From positions 186,001 through 250,000 of the forward strand of contig JAZAYU010000202.1 of assembly GCA_038501625.1 (NCBI GenBank): DNA of 64,000 nt, in the 5' to 3' direction. The DNA is from Corbicula japonica. Taxonomy: Eukaryota > Mollusca > Bivalvia > Venerida > Cyrenidae. Under the pieces are notes generated by a model. It searched no databases. It was not told where the DNA came from and saw only the letters and a program-made list of their open reading frames with translations. This document shows positions 12,054 through 27,000 of this stretch, one piece after another. The position numbers and the translations under genes were made by a program. How positions within the stretch are numbered: position 1 is the stretch's first letter; each line of letters opens with the position of its first letter.

Positions 12054-15000
12054 TCAGCACCATCATATCAATAGCATATCATGCAACTGATAAACAGTGT
12101 AAACTTAAACAATTAACTTTCAGTGTGCTAATAATATTTCATATTAAATAAGTACAGCTCCTTCTAAGTAACATGTAGCTGACAGCTTGTTTCACAAGTC
12201 AAAACCATGCAATAAATACCTGATCTAAAGTTGATGTTAATCCATTAAAATTTTCAAGCAGTCATTTTAATAATTTGAAATGTAATCCTTTTTTGTAAGA
12301 AACAACAGTCTTTCCTGCCTTGGTGCTTCTGCCATTATCCTCCAAATATTCAAACTTGAGTGTGCTTATTTTGCATTGGATAGAAATGATCACATGACTG
12401 TACATGTATACAATTCTTCATAGCACCACATTAAAATTGCAACACTATTGTGTGACCTCAACATCTCGAAATAGATGAGGCTTATTCATACTGACTTACT
12501 CTGATTTTCAGATCATATGACAACAATAGAACAAATCTGTTTGTCAGCTTAAAGTTTGCTAATTGTAATGATGGCAAAATTAATACTTCACTACCGCTAT
12601 GCTTTAATTAACCAGAATGATGTGTTCCGCGGAACACATGTGTCGCCTGCATGGAAAAAGTTGAAATGTGGGCCTATGTTTAATCATATATAATAAAAAT
12701 ATTTTTTTTAAGTTGAATTCAATACTACACCACAGAACAAATGTGTCATCTAAATTGCATTTAAAAGGGTAATAACTATAATAATGGTGAAACCTAAGTT
12801 ATCATCTTCAAAAATTGGTTTGTGCACGCAGATGAGTTTTTCAAAGTATTCAGTGAATGGAACAAGTACTTTCCATTTTACAGGCAACACTGAGTTTCAT
12901 GTTAAAGTTGCATTTGAAAGGGACATAACTAATAAAATATTCAAACAGGAGTTATAATTTTTGTAGTTGTCGATGGCACTGTTCATGTTGATGATACAAT
13001 CCAAGTATTCAATGAATACGGCAAATACTTTCAAATTATACACATCATTAAGTTTCATGTGAAATTTGAATTTGAAAAGAAAATAGTCCAACAGGAGTTA
13101 TGATTCTTGTTGTAACCAATGTTGTTGTTGTTCATGAAGATGATATATTCGAAGAGTGAATAGGTCAAGTACTTCAAAAGTTATAGGCAACATTAAGTTT
13201 CAAGTTAAAGTTGTATATTAAAGGAACACAACTCATAAAATAGTCCAGCAGGAGTTATCATTCTTGTTCTTCATAATGACGCTGTTCATGAAGATGATTT
13301 ATTTCGAATATCAAGTGAATTTTCAAAGTTATAGGCAACATTTAGTTTCATGTTAAAGTTGTATTTGAAAGGGGCATAACTAAAAATATAATCAAACAGG
13401 AGTTATTATTCTTTTTGTTACCAATGTTGTTGATCATGCTGATAATGTATTCCAAGAATGAAGTGAATAGGACAAGTACTTTCAAAGTTAAGGCAACATT
13501 AAGTTTCGGGTTAAAGTTGCATTTGAAAGGGGCATAACTCAAAAAATTTGGAAACTGGAGTAATTATTCTTGTCATCACAGATGGCATTGTTTGTGCTGA
13601 TGATATATTCCAAGTATGAAGTGAATAGAACAAGTACTTTCAAATTTATAGGCAACATTAAGTTTCAGAATAAAGTTGCATTTGAAAGGGGCATAACTCA
13701 AAAAATCTTCAAACTGGAGTTATCATTCTTGTTGTCACGGATCGCTGTGTTCATGCTGATGATATATTCCAAGTATGAAGTGAATAGGACAAGTACTTTC
13801 AAAGTTATAGGCAACATTAAGTTTCAGATTAAAGTTGCATTTGAAAGGGGCATAATTCAAAAAATCTTGAAACTGGAGTTATCATTCTTGTCGTCACAGA
13901 TGGCATTGTTCATGCTGATGATAAATTCCAAGTATGAAGTGAATAGGACAAGTACTTTCAAAGTTATAGGCAACATTAAGTTTCAGATTAAAGTTGCATT
14001 TGAAAGAGGCAAAACTCAAAAAATATTGAAACTGGAGTTATCATTCTTGTCGTCACAGATGGCATTGTTCATGCTGATGATATATTCCAAGTATGAAGTG
14101 AATAGGACAAGTACTTTCAAAGTTATAGGCAACATTAAGTTTCAGATTTAAGTTGGGGGACTACCGGAAGACGGCACCGACAACGACGACGATGAGGACG
14201 AAGACGCCGCTGGACGAAGCATCCCTATGTGTCTACCTGCTATCGCAGGCGACACAAAAATGGCAATAGCGTTATAGTTGTTTATCCCGAACAACAACTA
14301 CAACTGTGTAAGATACTTTTACATAGCATACATGTATATTTAATGAGCTGCTCCCCTACCATTAACTGAAACAAACACACACAACATATTTCAGAGCATA
14401 ACATATATAAGAATGATACTGACCTATAATATATTTCAGAGTGACATTACCATTGATCGGAACCATCATGGAGGTGACTCTCAGGTTGTTGTTGGGGGTT
14501 GTGTAGTAATTTCTATACTGTATTTCTTGCATCATATATCCAACCATGATTTTATATTTGATATCGTCAACACCTTTGTTATCATATGCAGTAAGGTCCA
14601 GCTGGAAAAAAAACAAAAAATAGTCGGTCTTGTTTCTAAGAATATTTTGTTGTATTTGTTAGGGATTAAACGATGATCTATTATAATCGAAAATCGATCG
14701 TTTCTAGGATTGATTTTCGATAATTGATTATAAAGTTTAATAATCGATCCATGGTTTGCTGTTCTTTAAGCAGCTCACAAGGGTGATCACTGTATCAGAA
14801 CAAAAACAGTTTAACTATGACATAGATCAGTGTTATTTTGGTTTAAAAAAAAAATGAAATGTGCATATCAGGAATGGCCACATCCAGCATACACAGCCTC
14901 CCCACACAGCCAAAAAGTAGAGAGGAAAAGAGAGCATGGTATTACAATAATCAGTTTCAAAATGGATGCCACAAACAAATTACGAAAGTGAGAACCAGAG

Positions 15001-18000
15001 GGGGTACCGCCTTGGAACGGTCAGTTGCAAAACGAATTGCAACTGGGGGTTTAAACCAGGTTCTAGGGTGCACCCACCTCACACTTGCCCCAACAGGTTC
15101 TCGTATCACAAAACAAGTACAAATTGTCCTGGTGAAATTACTCCAACCCTCCCATCAGCTCAACAATGTTGCATGCAAAAGCATACAAACATATAAACAT
15201 AAGAATTTAATAGCATTGCAAAGCCAATGGGTGGGTACTCAATGATCTTACCGAGACAAGAGCACCTGGAGTAAAATCAGCAAGAACACGATGACAGGGA
15301 TAAAAGAAACAAATCGAGCTTCTAGGTTCTTTTAAGAAAAGATTTCCCCATAAACCTTCATAAACTCTTAAACCCCTGCCACCGTTGTGCAACCAAAGAG
15401 GTAAGCATAATGATCAACTGTAGATGGGTTAATCACCAGGCCTGCAGAGCGCTGTAAAATATCATGTTGGTAACCTTTCTTTTTAAATTTACAAATGGTT
15501 TTTACGAATAACCGGGAGAAATTAACATCGCCTTTTATCTTCTTAAGTTTATAAATTAAATCTCCGTAAAAAACTTGCTGTGAAATTTCTTGTTGCAATA
15601 GTGATTTTAAACTGCACCTTTATTTATGAATTAGATCTGGATATCGGCGATAAAACTTGCAAAAGGTTTTCCTTAATTTGTGATACCGATAACCTTGTTT
15701 TAAAAGTTTTTCTGTAATGCAAAGATTACGTTCATTGAAATCATTCACATCGTTGCAAGCTCTTGAAAAGCGAACAAGCTGTGAGATATAAACCCCGTAA
15801 GATGTTGCACGAGGAACATCGCCGTCTAAAAACGGAAAATTTACTATATAAAAATTAAAATCATCTCTTTTATCATAAATTTTAGTAGTGACGTAACCAT
15901 TTTCAATGGACAGATTTAAATCAAGGAAGTTTGCTTGCTTTTCTGAAGTGTTCGCTTTATTAAGCTGAAGTTCTTTAGGATAAATCTTATTAACCAGTGA
16001 TGGAAAATGGTTATTGTCCATTAGTACCCATTGGAATGCCTATTACTTGTTTATAAATAGAGGTACCAAATCTCAAATAAATATTATCCAATAAAAATGT
16101 GAGCGTCTGGATTAGGTCTTGACAGGTCCATGAAGTATAATTATCATAAGAACAATCTGTAAAGAATGCCCTATGTTCATTACAAGCGATAAATGTTTTA
16201 TTTTCTCTAGCAAAAGTTTTTTCAATGAGACTGGTTAGCTTGTCTCTTATTAAATTATGAGGTAGAGAAGTATACAAGGTAGAAAAATCATATGTAGACA
16301 AACAGAACGCCTGAAAATTATTTGATTTAAGTTTCTTCAAAACGTCATTTGAATTTTTTATAGACCAAAATAAATTTTTGCCAGTAGTTGCAAAAACTTT
16401 TTCGCAATACCTAATTACATGTTCTTTTATAGCTGTAAGACAAGATGTAGAGCATGGATAACTTTGTTGTTGTACAAGAACTAGAGTTAGCGATAAATCT
16501 TGCTTTGTACGGTGTTTTGTGCATTTTAGGCAACCAATACATAGTAGGTACTTTGTCTTGTTTCGGCTCAACACTGATTCTAAATTTTGTAATTTGTAGA
16601 GTGTGTGCAGTAACAATATTACTCTCAGATGAAGAAGTCAGTGTATAAGCATTAGTGCTATTATGCTCTTCAGTTTGAACATTTATATAGTGTATACGTC
16701 ACACTATAATTACATTATTTGAAGCCTTATCAGCAGGTGTTAAAACAAATTTGTTGTGAAAATCTTGAATACCCTTTTTCAAATGACAAAGTTAAAACGA
16801 GGTCGAGGTGGTAATAAAGCTATGTTTCTTTTATAGAAGGATATACGAGTGTCAATTATTTTGAATATTTGTTTTTTCCAGTTTGAAAGAGCATTAGGCT
16901 CAGCATATTCTCGTTTACACCATTTATTGCAAAAAGAGTTTAAAGACTCTGCAATTTCCGCACGACAGGAATTAAAGTCGATGTCCGATGGAATTCTATA
17001 TTTTGGACCTTTTGAAATTAAATTGCGGATTCTAAAGTCTTTGATAACATTTAGATCCCCTGTAACGATATGACCGGCAGGTTGATAGCAAAATTTTGAA
17101 TTAGAACAGTCTCAAGATAATGGAGTGTTTTCAACAATCTGTAAATCCGATGTAATTTTGTTGTTATTGAAAATTGTGTTTCTAATAGGCTTGTTATATT
17201 TATAACAAATGATGGGTGTTTCAGTATTCTTAACATAATTAGGTAATGCCGATTCAACAGTTTTATCTTTAAATATACTTGGAAGGTCAATAAAATATGT
17301 GCCTTTATTTAAAAATGAAATTTTAAGGAATGTCTTTGGTGATCAGATTCCAAGTCAATGTGTGGTCTTAGAACATGCCGAGTGTAACACTGAGTAAGGC
17401 TTGCAACTTCATAAAGTGGATGAGTTCTAATAACAATATCATCGGCTTCCTTATCCACTTTCTGTAAACTTGAAATAGAAAGAGATTAGCTAAACGCGAC
17501 AGCATAGCATGTCTACCAGAAAGTTTTAAAATATTTTGAAGGTCATGAATAGAATAATGAGCACATGATTTAAATAAGCTTTGGAATATGTTCTACCACT
17601 AAGTATTACAAGAAAAAAAATCTTGTACCTGCAGCCTACGCAATATGCTCCTACAAATGTATCAGATACGGTTACAAATTACAATACACGTAACTGCAGT
17701 CTTTGGGCTAGAAGTGTGGCTCCCTAAGTGCTTATTCATACCAGAAAATATACTAATATCCTTTTGTGATAATACAGTAGTTCTATACAGGACCCTCATT
17801 TTACGATGGTAGGGACCTAATTTTGACCCCATTCCCTTCCACAATTAATATATTTTTTCCTTATTTCTAAAACAAATTCCCCTCTAAAGAATTTCTTGTG
17901 TGTTTTGCATGCCTTAAGCAGAAGACTCTTAACAATATCTTTTGAAATTTGCTTATAAATAAAACTCTTCTTCATTTAAGCATGTACATTGTTATTGTAA

Positions 18001-21000
18001 TGCTTTGATTATATAATCGATGATTAATCGAAAAGGGTGGTTTGATTATTTCCGATGATCGATTATGATTTTTGTCCGATTAAGAAACCCTAGTATCTGT
18101 AAAACCCCAAGGCTTTTTAGAAAATGTTGCACATACAACTGTGAATTTCACCTAAATCTTTTGACTAGTTTTTCGTAAATCTTTTTCCTGTACTGTTATA
18201 ATTGCTTTCCTTATAGCCTGTGCCATTACATGATCGGATTAAATGCTACTAATTATCTGTGCAATTTCCAGTTTTGGTATTTTATCACATGTATGACTAT
18301 GTGCAAGCATAAATTCATGCCAAGTGTGTTTCTTGTATATTTTATTCCATTAAATCAAAGTTTGCTCAGGATTTCAATTTATTCATTTCCAATGCTCAAA
18401 ACATAAACAGAAATAAAACCTGCATGAAATAAAGTGATCCCATAGTATTATAGTGAAGTAACAGCCAAGGTTAAAACAGAAATTGACAAGTATTTCAATC
18501 ACTGGATACTCACATAGTATGTGATCAGCTGACCCTCTGGAGCAGTTATCTGCCAAACAAGCTCAAGATCCTTTGGACCATATTTCTCTGCACTGAATGG
18601 AATAAGCTGGCTCTTGCAGGAGTTGGTTGCTGTCAGATTCTCTACAGTTCCAACAACTGGCAGACTTGGAATCTCTGTTGGATATAAACATTACTGTTGT
18701 TTGTCCTTTGAGAATCAAAAGAATATTTACTAGGTTAATATTTGGCAATCAAAAAGCATAACTATTTTCTGTTCAAATATATCTCATGGAAACAACAAAC
18801 TGTACATTACAAATCTTCAATAATTTCATCTGTCTTATGAATTTCTGGAATGAAATTCTTTCTCTAGTCTCTTTTCATTTTAAGATGAAAAGCGTTTGTT
18901 GCAGGACATGGCTACAATAAAAATCCACATAAGCTACTGGGTATGTGAATTGTGCCATCTACACACCCATACATTTTCCTACAAGTTGCAGTGAAAAACT
19001 GGGCCAAAGATCATAAAACCGCGAAAAGAAACAGTCTCAAATCTCAAGCATCTGATTGGCAGAATTACCAAGAATGGAGACCCATCTCAAATCACAAATG
19101 GCAACCATTTCAGCCAATCAGATGCTTGGGATTTGAGATGGTCACCATTCTTGGTTTTATGATCTTGGGCCCTGATGTCATTCTGTTTCAACAGCCAATT
19201 GTCATTAATCTTCTAAAATACTTTGGGAAAAATGATAATATGTAGAAGACTAATATTTAAAACTTGAGGAATAACAGCATTGATCACTTATATCAATTTT
19301 TTCTGTATATCTGACAGAAGACCACAGATGTCATTTTTAAGAAGACGAAAAATACTAATTGTCCACAAATTTTAATTATAACTAGCAAACTCAAGAAATT
19401 TAGTACTTCAGTATAGTGCTACTGTACCAAACATAGAACCACACTTTGTGTTAACATAAACCACACAGTTATGTTTAATTACATAATTCCCCAACTACTG
19501 AAATAACAAACTACATGTATTTCAACAGAAACTTTACCTCTGCTTTCATCTTCATAGAAATACAATAAAACATTTTAAATAAAGCTAGCAAAAGTTATTC
19601 AATTAATTAAAAAACAAACAACAACAAATATTTTGCATAAAACATTAAACAAATCATTAAGTGGAACAATATTAAATACCAACTGGATAATCATCAAAAT
19701 CCTGTTTGCTTTTTTTAAGTTGCCCGCAAAAGTAAAAATATGTAAGGGCCTTAACTCAGGGACATTTCTGCTGACTGCTAAGTCCTGATATCATGCTCTG
19801 GGGCACTTCATTACAATACTTTCAGCTTACTTTCATAAAAATGCCTTGTGTAATGAAGAATGTTACATACTATTGCACAGATTGGTAGACAAATGAAATT
19901 AAGCCTGCCATTATTCTACACATTGTAAACAATACTTTGAGGTACCCATTTCTCAAGTAAACATCTACATCACTTCAATAATACAGTTAAGCGAGTAACA
20001 TTAAAAGCAAGAGTGTAATTCTGTTAAATATTTGTATAAAAATGTGTAAAAGATGAAAACAGAGTAAATCTGTAATACCTGTTATAAAACCAAAGGTAAC
20101 GGAGGCCTGCTGTGTTGTGACATCTGTACTGTAAGCTCTTATGATCATGAAGTTATTGTCAGAGTATATATAGTAAGGACCCTGTGTGCCTGTGAATGTA
20201 TCTATCAGTCGAGACCGCATGGGAATAGTGTACTGAAGAACTTGAATGGTGGAGTCCATCACTGGGATACCAGTTCTAATCTCAATGAAAGCAGTATTCT
20301 GTTCTAAGGTGATTCGAGGAAGCTGAAAAAAAAACAATATAGTGAATTTTTAAGATAAATAACCATTATCAGAGACTATTGTTAAACCCCTTGTAATTAA
20401 CATGATTCACTGCCAAGAAGTGATAACATTACCCCAAATTCTATTAATATGAGTTTAACCTCACAAGTTAACCTACAGATCTTCCATATGTGACATCTTT
20501 TCTGTACCATTTAAATATGAAAACATTTAATGGCATCCAAATCAAATAGTTGCTGCAGACAGGAATATATTACTGACTCCTAGTGCGGACATTAACTTAA
20601 GGTACAGACTTGGGTTTGTGTGACACAAAACGTCCTGTTGTGCAAAATTAAGTCAGACCTGGTCCTTGACCAAGTGATGAGTGCTGGACACTTTTTTGTG
20701 CCAAATTAGATGAAAATCTCTAAGTGTATTACAAAGTAATGATATATTGTTGTCAAGGAACAGAAATCATTATCAATCTACTGTGGTATAATTTTTTTGC
20801 ATTTGTTTAATTTTCAGGTATTTTGTGTTAAGGCAAAATTAAACCATCCAACAGTGTGTTTTAAAAGAATTTGTGCCAATTTATGCTCACATAAATTTAT
20901 CATCTCTGTTTTCTGAGCCAAACACTTGTCCATGCAAAATTTCATGATACCACAGGAGTCAATATCCACAGATTCTAAACTTGACTTACCTATGCCTAAA

Positions 21001-24000
21001 TTAAATCACAGTGAATTAAAATCATGTACGTTCATGTCATTATTTCAAGCTATGTAACAAATAAGCCAGAAAGGGGAAAAACTTCTACAAGGGTAACATA
21101 CATAAAGTCTGATCCTCTGCCCTATTGGAGCCTCCAGCACCCATATACAGTCCTTGTTGTCATCAAAGGTACCAGTATTGATGCTTTCCAGTGTTCCTGT
21201 TATCTTTATATACTGTCTGCAACTTGATGCTGAAATAAACACATTCTGAGTCAATGACACGAAGGCTTTTTGCACATACTATATATTATAGTGTTCAAAA
21301 ACCGCTGTCATATGATCCGGGTGGTAAGTTTACTTGGTTCTTTCACTTAAGAGAAAAGATTGCTCAATAAACTCACAGAATCATCTAAATGGGATCATTT
21401 AAAATGTAATAATATTAGGAAATAGATCTGAGATTAAAGATGACAGAATTTTATCAGAACTGACGTGTTGTGAGTTTGAGGTAAATTTGAGTATTCAGAA
21501 TACATGAAAGAAGATGCTGATTCCCGTGAACATTACCTGAGTCTCCTAATGTAATGAAGCACTTACTGTAATGTAATTTGAAAACAGTAGGTGGGGTGTG
21601 GGCAAAATAGTAAAATTTGCAGTTATATGTCTGCTGAGATTTATATTTGTGGATCATCCCAATCTTGAATACAATAACATTAATGCCACAAAAACAATGC
21701 AAGTTCACAGTATGCCTTAAATGAAACACCCTCCAGGTCTTAAACATCCCTCTCATATAATCAAAATTTTAGTAAATTTTTTTCGTATGTATACGTTAAA
21801 CAGTCATCAAAATTACTCACTGCAGTTGCTTTCATCTGATCCATCAAGACAGTCTAGTTTCCCATCACATTTGCGGTCCTTATGAATACACTGTGTAGAG
21901 AGATCACAGGACATATAATCTGAAATAGAGAAAACACCATTTGATAATGCTGAAGTCTGCATGCAATACATACAAAAGGATATTGTACTTGGAACAACAA
22001 ACATATCCCACTTCTGTGTACGGACAGTCAATTCTGACCTTAACCTAGAACCTTTACCAGTACTCCATTGGACATTGATGTGTGAATATCTAGATCTGGT
22101 TGCAGATCATTGTCCTCTCATCTAAATTTATATTGTTTGCAACTTTGTCAAGTTATACATGTAATCTTAGGAATCTAAGTGAAACAAGTGCATTCTGATC
22201 AGACTGCATGGAACAAGTGCAAACAGAAAATATCCAGATCGGCCAGTACATCTTCAATGTTAACTTCTGGGTCATTTTTGTCAGGAATAACATAAGGCAA
22301 TTCCAAGAAAACTGTTTAAATCCTGATCAGATTGCGCAGATGAACCTGCTGACATGGATCTTGACTGTTTGCGATTGGACGACAGCTATATCCCATGAAG
22401 TACCGGTAGTGGATAAATCCAGTGAATGCAGTTATACAAGGGCAGGTTCTTAATGGTACTGTACGATGAACAGTTGTCTATGATATTGTTCTAAGGTGGT
22501 TTTCACAAAAAAAATAATGTCAGTTTTTGAACATTGTCTTCCTTGTTTAGTAGTTTGTATAATGTTTTTATTAACTTTTATGCAATCAATTGGTTGTATC
22601 TCCTAATGAATGTCACAGAAGGTGGAATGGTTATGTCCTTAAATAGGGGCAGGACTAAAGAAAACTAAATATGAGATAATAGTGTTTTTAAAGCACATAT
22701 GTGTCCCCTATTGCACAGTCATGGTAGAAAAATCATTTATTGTCAGTGCATGAGAAAAAAGTAAAGGGTGTAAGACATCAGTGGAGATGAGCTTGACCTT
22801 GATCTTTGCCCAAGTGAAGTTGTCATGTGGAAATATTAATATTTAGTTAATGATCTCTGGGTAAAATGGTTTTTAACTTATTGAGTGAAAATGCATTTGA
22901 CCTTCAAGAATGCTGTGTCATTGACCTTTGAATCAGTGCCCCCAAAACCATATCCAGTGATTTTTCATGATTCCATGATGAATTAATCAGAAATAAAGTT
23001 GACCTTTAAGGTTGTTGTGACTCTGACCTTTCTCCAATTGACCCCAAAATCAACAGTGGCCATCTACTTAAGGACTACAATCATACTGTGAAGTTTGAAG
23101 TCTTCTGATAAAAGATTTATTGAAATATTGGCTAGTAACTGGCTTATAGCTTTAAAGCCATTGAAACCTTTACGATTGCCAAATTGACCTCAATAACAAT
23201 AGCCATCATCTACTTGAGGATTGTTATAATACTTTTAAGTTTAAAGACTCTTGGTCAAAACAGTTCTTGACTTTTCAAGGAGAAATGGACTGTACTTTCA
23301 ATGGATTTGACTAATAAGCACATGAGACCTTGACCTTTGACTAAAAAATAGCAGCAATTTACTGAGTAAATCGAATCAGTAAATCAAATCATCTCATATT
23401 AAAGTTTGAAGAATTTGGGTTACATAAAACTACTGAGGGGAAAGGAAGACAGACAGACAGGGCAAAACAGTACTGATTTTTGCTGCTAGCTCCAACTGTC
23501 AACATACAGTGCATGGCGAAGGGTTTGATAAAATATTTTAAAGCAAAAAGCAGGTCAATCATAATGTGACTACTGTCCCTTATTACTTGTTAGACTGGGA
23601 TTCCACTTAAATCTAGAACTTGGCCTATCACATTTGTTGAACTTGGGTCTAGGAAAAAGAAATAAGATTGTGTAGCCTTACCCATCAAGCATGCTCTTCT
23701 TTTGCACACAAACGGCAGCTTTGTCATCTCTGCATCAACAACCATAACCCCATCCTGGCTAACAGCTGTATGATTCCCTCGCTTTTGATTGGGCTCAAAA
23801 TCAGCCCAGCGAGGAATCACCCAAAGAGGCATCTCTTTTCCACCCATTTCCCAGCTGCCATTATCATTCTTGTGCAACCCTGAAAAACACATAACTAAAC
23901 TTGTTTGACTTTTACAAACATTTTCAAACATTTATCAGGAAAATTTTCTGTACACTCATCTTTCTATTGCTACAACAAAATTGAGTCGCTGTTTGTAAAA

Positions 24001-27000
24001 CAATCTACTGTGATCTGGAAATAGTTTTCGCAGTTTCTGTATAGTTTGCCCACAGCGTTTTTTTACTAATACTATTAAAATCAGCAACAAACATAAATAA
24101 CCGTTACCAAGTTAATGATTGATATGTATAACATTGTTCACATATGGTAATATTATTTCAATAAACCACCCATTTTAGGTATTCATTCATTCATTTACAG
24201 CATTGTGCCTCTCGCCATTGCTTTGCTGTAGAATAAAAAGAAAAATATAAAAATCTCTCAAATGGCACAATGTAGTTCCATCAAACTTTGCACAAACCAA
24301 TGTCATTAATATAGTTTTAATTAACAAACGCTAGAACAGTAAAGAAACATAGTTATACCAAAAAACCCCTAAAATTTTATTTGCAATTATCACAAAAACG
24401 AGGCAACACTAAACATCAATTTATACGTCTTGATGAGTAATGGTCTAAGAAATGTATACGATGTGAGTTATTTGTAAAAAGGTTGTTTGACCTTCAGTTT
24501 CTTGGTCGCAAAAACGGATGACATAAAAATAAAAATGTTGATTTCTCTCTCCACAATGGAAAGTTCTTTTCAAGGACCTTAGACAGGGGGTAGAGCCTAA
24601 ATGGTGACTACTGTACTATAATCGAGGAATTTTTTGGCTGCTTTCCAATATGACAGATAAAATTGTGAAATTTTGATACTCATGTGGATATTTTCACACA
24701 GTAAGCAGCCATTCAAATTTTTCCTTTAATAACATATCCCATTAGGATCTACAATGTTAACGGTTGAGTTGGTTTTTTATTTGAGCTTCTAGCTGTCCTA
24801 ACAAAAAAGTTTTTGAAACAAAACCTAGAGGTTTGTTGTGGGTTTTTTTTTATTGTTTTTCGCAAAAATCTGTTTTCTTTAAAATCTAATTGAAGTTTTT
24901 GGTATTACAAACTTTTACTTACCAAACCATATCTTTCTTGGTAACAAACTAGACACGAAGTCGAAATACTCAATTTCATTCTCAGCATAATACAAAAAAC
25001 CTCCTTGCCTGAGAAGAAAAAAAAAGAACATTAAAAGTTTACAAAAATTGTGCCTTGTTTGCTGTTTGTTTTCTCATTGATTCGGGTCGCTTATGTCATA
25101 TCAAGAGATAATAAAAAATATCAAACAAATTAAACATGCCATTTTAGAACATAATCGTATAAAAACGATTGAACATTATACAATTCCAAAAAAATTGTTC
25201 CAAAAAACTGGGCTTTCTTAATTTATAGACAGTTAGATCAAGTTAATTTTGAGTTTGAAACTTCAAAAGTATATATATCACCTGATGTTGTTATTTTCTG
25301 GAAATTCAAATAAGTTATGCCCTTGCATCGTTAGATTCCACTTTTAAATAAAAGTTCTTGCTTTTTGAGACAACATGAGGGGTGTCCTTATTGCAAAAAC
25401 GTAGCTCTATCACATTTTTATGCATGTGCAACAAGTTTAAATCCAGATCAGGATCTGCACTGGTCATATTTTGGTCAGATATAACCTACCAAATCAAAAG
25501 GCGAACAGTGCAGATCCTGATCAGACGGCAGGGATGTGCCGGCTGAACTGGATCTACACTATTCGCCCAGGCAATAAAGGTGTGTCTACGGAGGAAAGGG
25601 TTATCTATGTGCAACCGATACACAGTGCAAACCGGCAAATAAAATTCAAACTGAAATTACCTCACCGAGCGATTTTATTCACAATAATACCGGGTATTGA
25701 AAAACAAGAAATATCTTTAAAAAAGATAAACGGCGTTGATGGAAAAGATTTATATATACATGTATATAAGAAAGAAAGAAATACAGAGAGGCGAAGCAGA
25801 CACAGTTTAGTTAGTTTATTTTACTTGTTATAGCTGTTGACGAACCCTCCCTGCCTTCTTAGTATGACCTAGAGATTAAGCGACCAAATCATGACAACTT
25901 ATAAATTCATTGAAATTGTCTTTCAAAAAAAATGTTGAAGCTGTTGCATCAATTTCATACAGTGATACCAAGTCGATTAAAGAAGCAATGTATTACATTA
26001 AGTCTTGATCTACATTTATTCAGTTTCAATAAAATACACAGACACTTGTTTAGGGGTCCTTTGCTGGCCCTATATGCCTATAGAGCTATATAGGCCTGTT
26101 TATAGGCTTACAGGTCTCTTGATCCAAAAGTGGGCAATTTCAGGAAATAAACGGATGATCTACAGCATGAGATACAACTACAATCACTTAGAACACAAAA
26201 TATCACAGTTTAAAAAAATACCCGTTCATGTATACTTAACCATCCATGGTTATGTTATGTATGAACTGTTTTTTGGTTGTTTTTTTTTTGAAAACTGGGA
26301 TATTTTGTGTTCTAAGTGATTGTAGTTGTATCTCATGCTGTAGATCATCCGTTTATTTCCTGAAATTGCCCACTGTGGATCTAGAGACCTGTAAGCCTAC
26401 AGTACTGAAAATAATGAAATTGACAATTTTTCCGATTCCGATCCGGTCCGCTTCCGATCCTAATGCCATCTATAACCGATCCGATTCCATTCCCATTGCG
26501 GTCCAATTCCAATTCGATTGCACTCCAATTTTTTCACTCCGGACCATGCGCTCCAAACGATCTTTACGCTCAAAACGATTCTTCCGATTCCGATCTTTTC
26601 GCTCCCGATTTTCATTGGTCATTAACTATAACGCAAGTCATTGCGCTCCAAACGATCTTTACGCTCAAACCGATTCTTCCGATTCCGATTCCTATACATA
26701 ACTGAAAAACTGTAAATAGAAGCGATCCGATCCGGTCAAAACGCTCCGGTCTTTTCACTCCAAGCGATCCAAACGCTCAAAGCGATTCCGATCCAGTCAA
26801 AACGCTCCGGTCTTTTCACTCCAAGCGATCCAAACGTTCAATGCGATTCCGATCAGGTGAAAATGCTCCGGTCTTTTCACTCCAAGCGATTCAAACGCTC
26901 AAAGCGATTCGCTTCGATTCCATTCCGTTTCCAATTCGATTGCGCTTCCATTGCGCTCCTAACGGGATCGGTTTGCTGTCCGCTTCCGATCCGCTTCCGG

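Larger units (their letters stand above)
14652..18100. mobile_element. hAT-like element with 8-bp target-site duplication, containing a nested retroelement
   Basis: The left end TAGGGATTAAACGAT starts at 14,660. The right end read in reverse, TAGGGTTTCTTAATCG, starts at 18,092. The flanking octamers GTATTTGT (14,652-14,659) and GTATCTGT (18,093-18,100) match at 7 of 8 positions. An 8-bp duplication, TAGGG ends and AATCGAT-rich subterminal sequence are what hAT elements show. No hAT transposase is visible; most of the interior is an unrelated reverse-transcriptase relic and another repeat. It sits in the intron between exons 10 and 9 of the lectin/CUB/sushi gene. Confidence 0.75.

Noticed and set aside
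13570..14151. A 193-codon open frame, the longest outside the N gap apart from the retroelement
   Set aside because: It is four near-identical tandem units whose period keeps one frame open. The repeated motif LMIYSKYEVNRTSTFK follows the DNA repeat, with no sign of selection for protein.
26246..26705. Open frames of 80-151 codons with Ser/Asp/Arg-rich ends
   Set aside because: They cover the foldback arm and the GATCC/CGATT word repeats. The SDSD-type residues come directly from the repeated DNA words.
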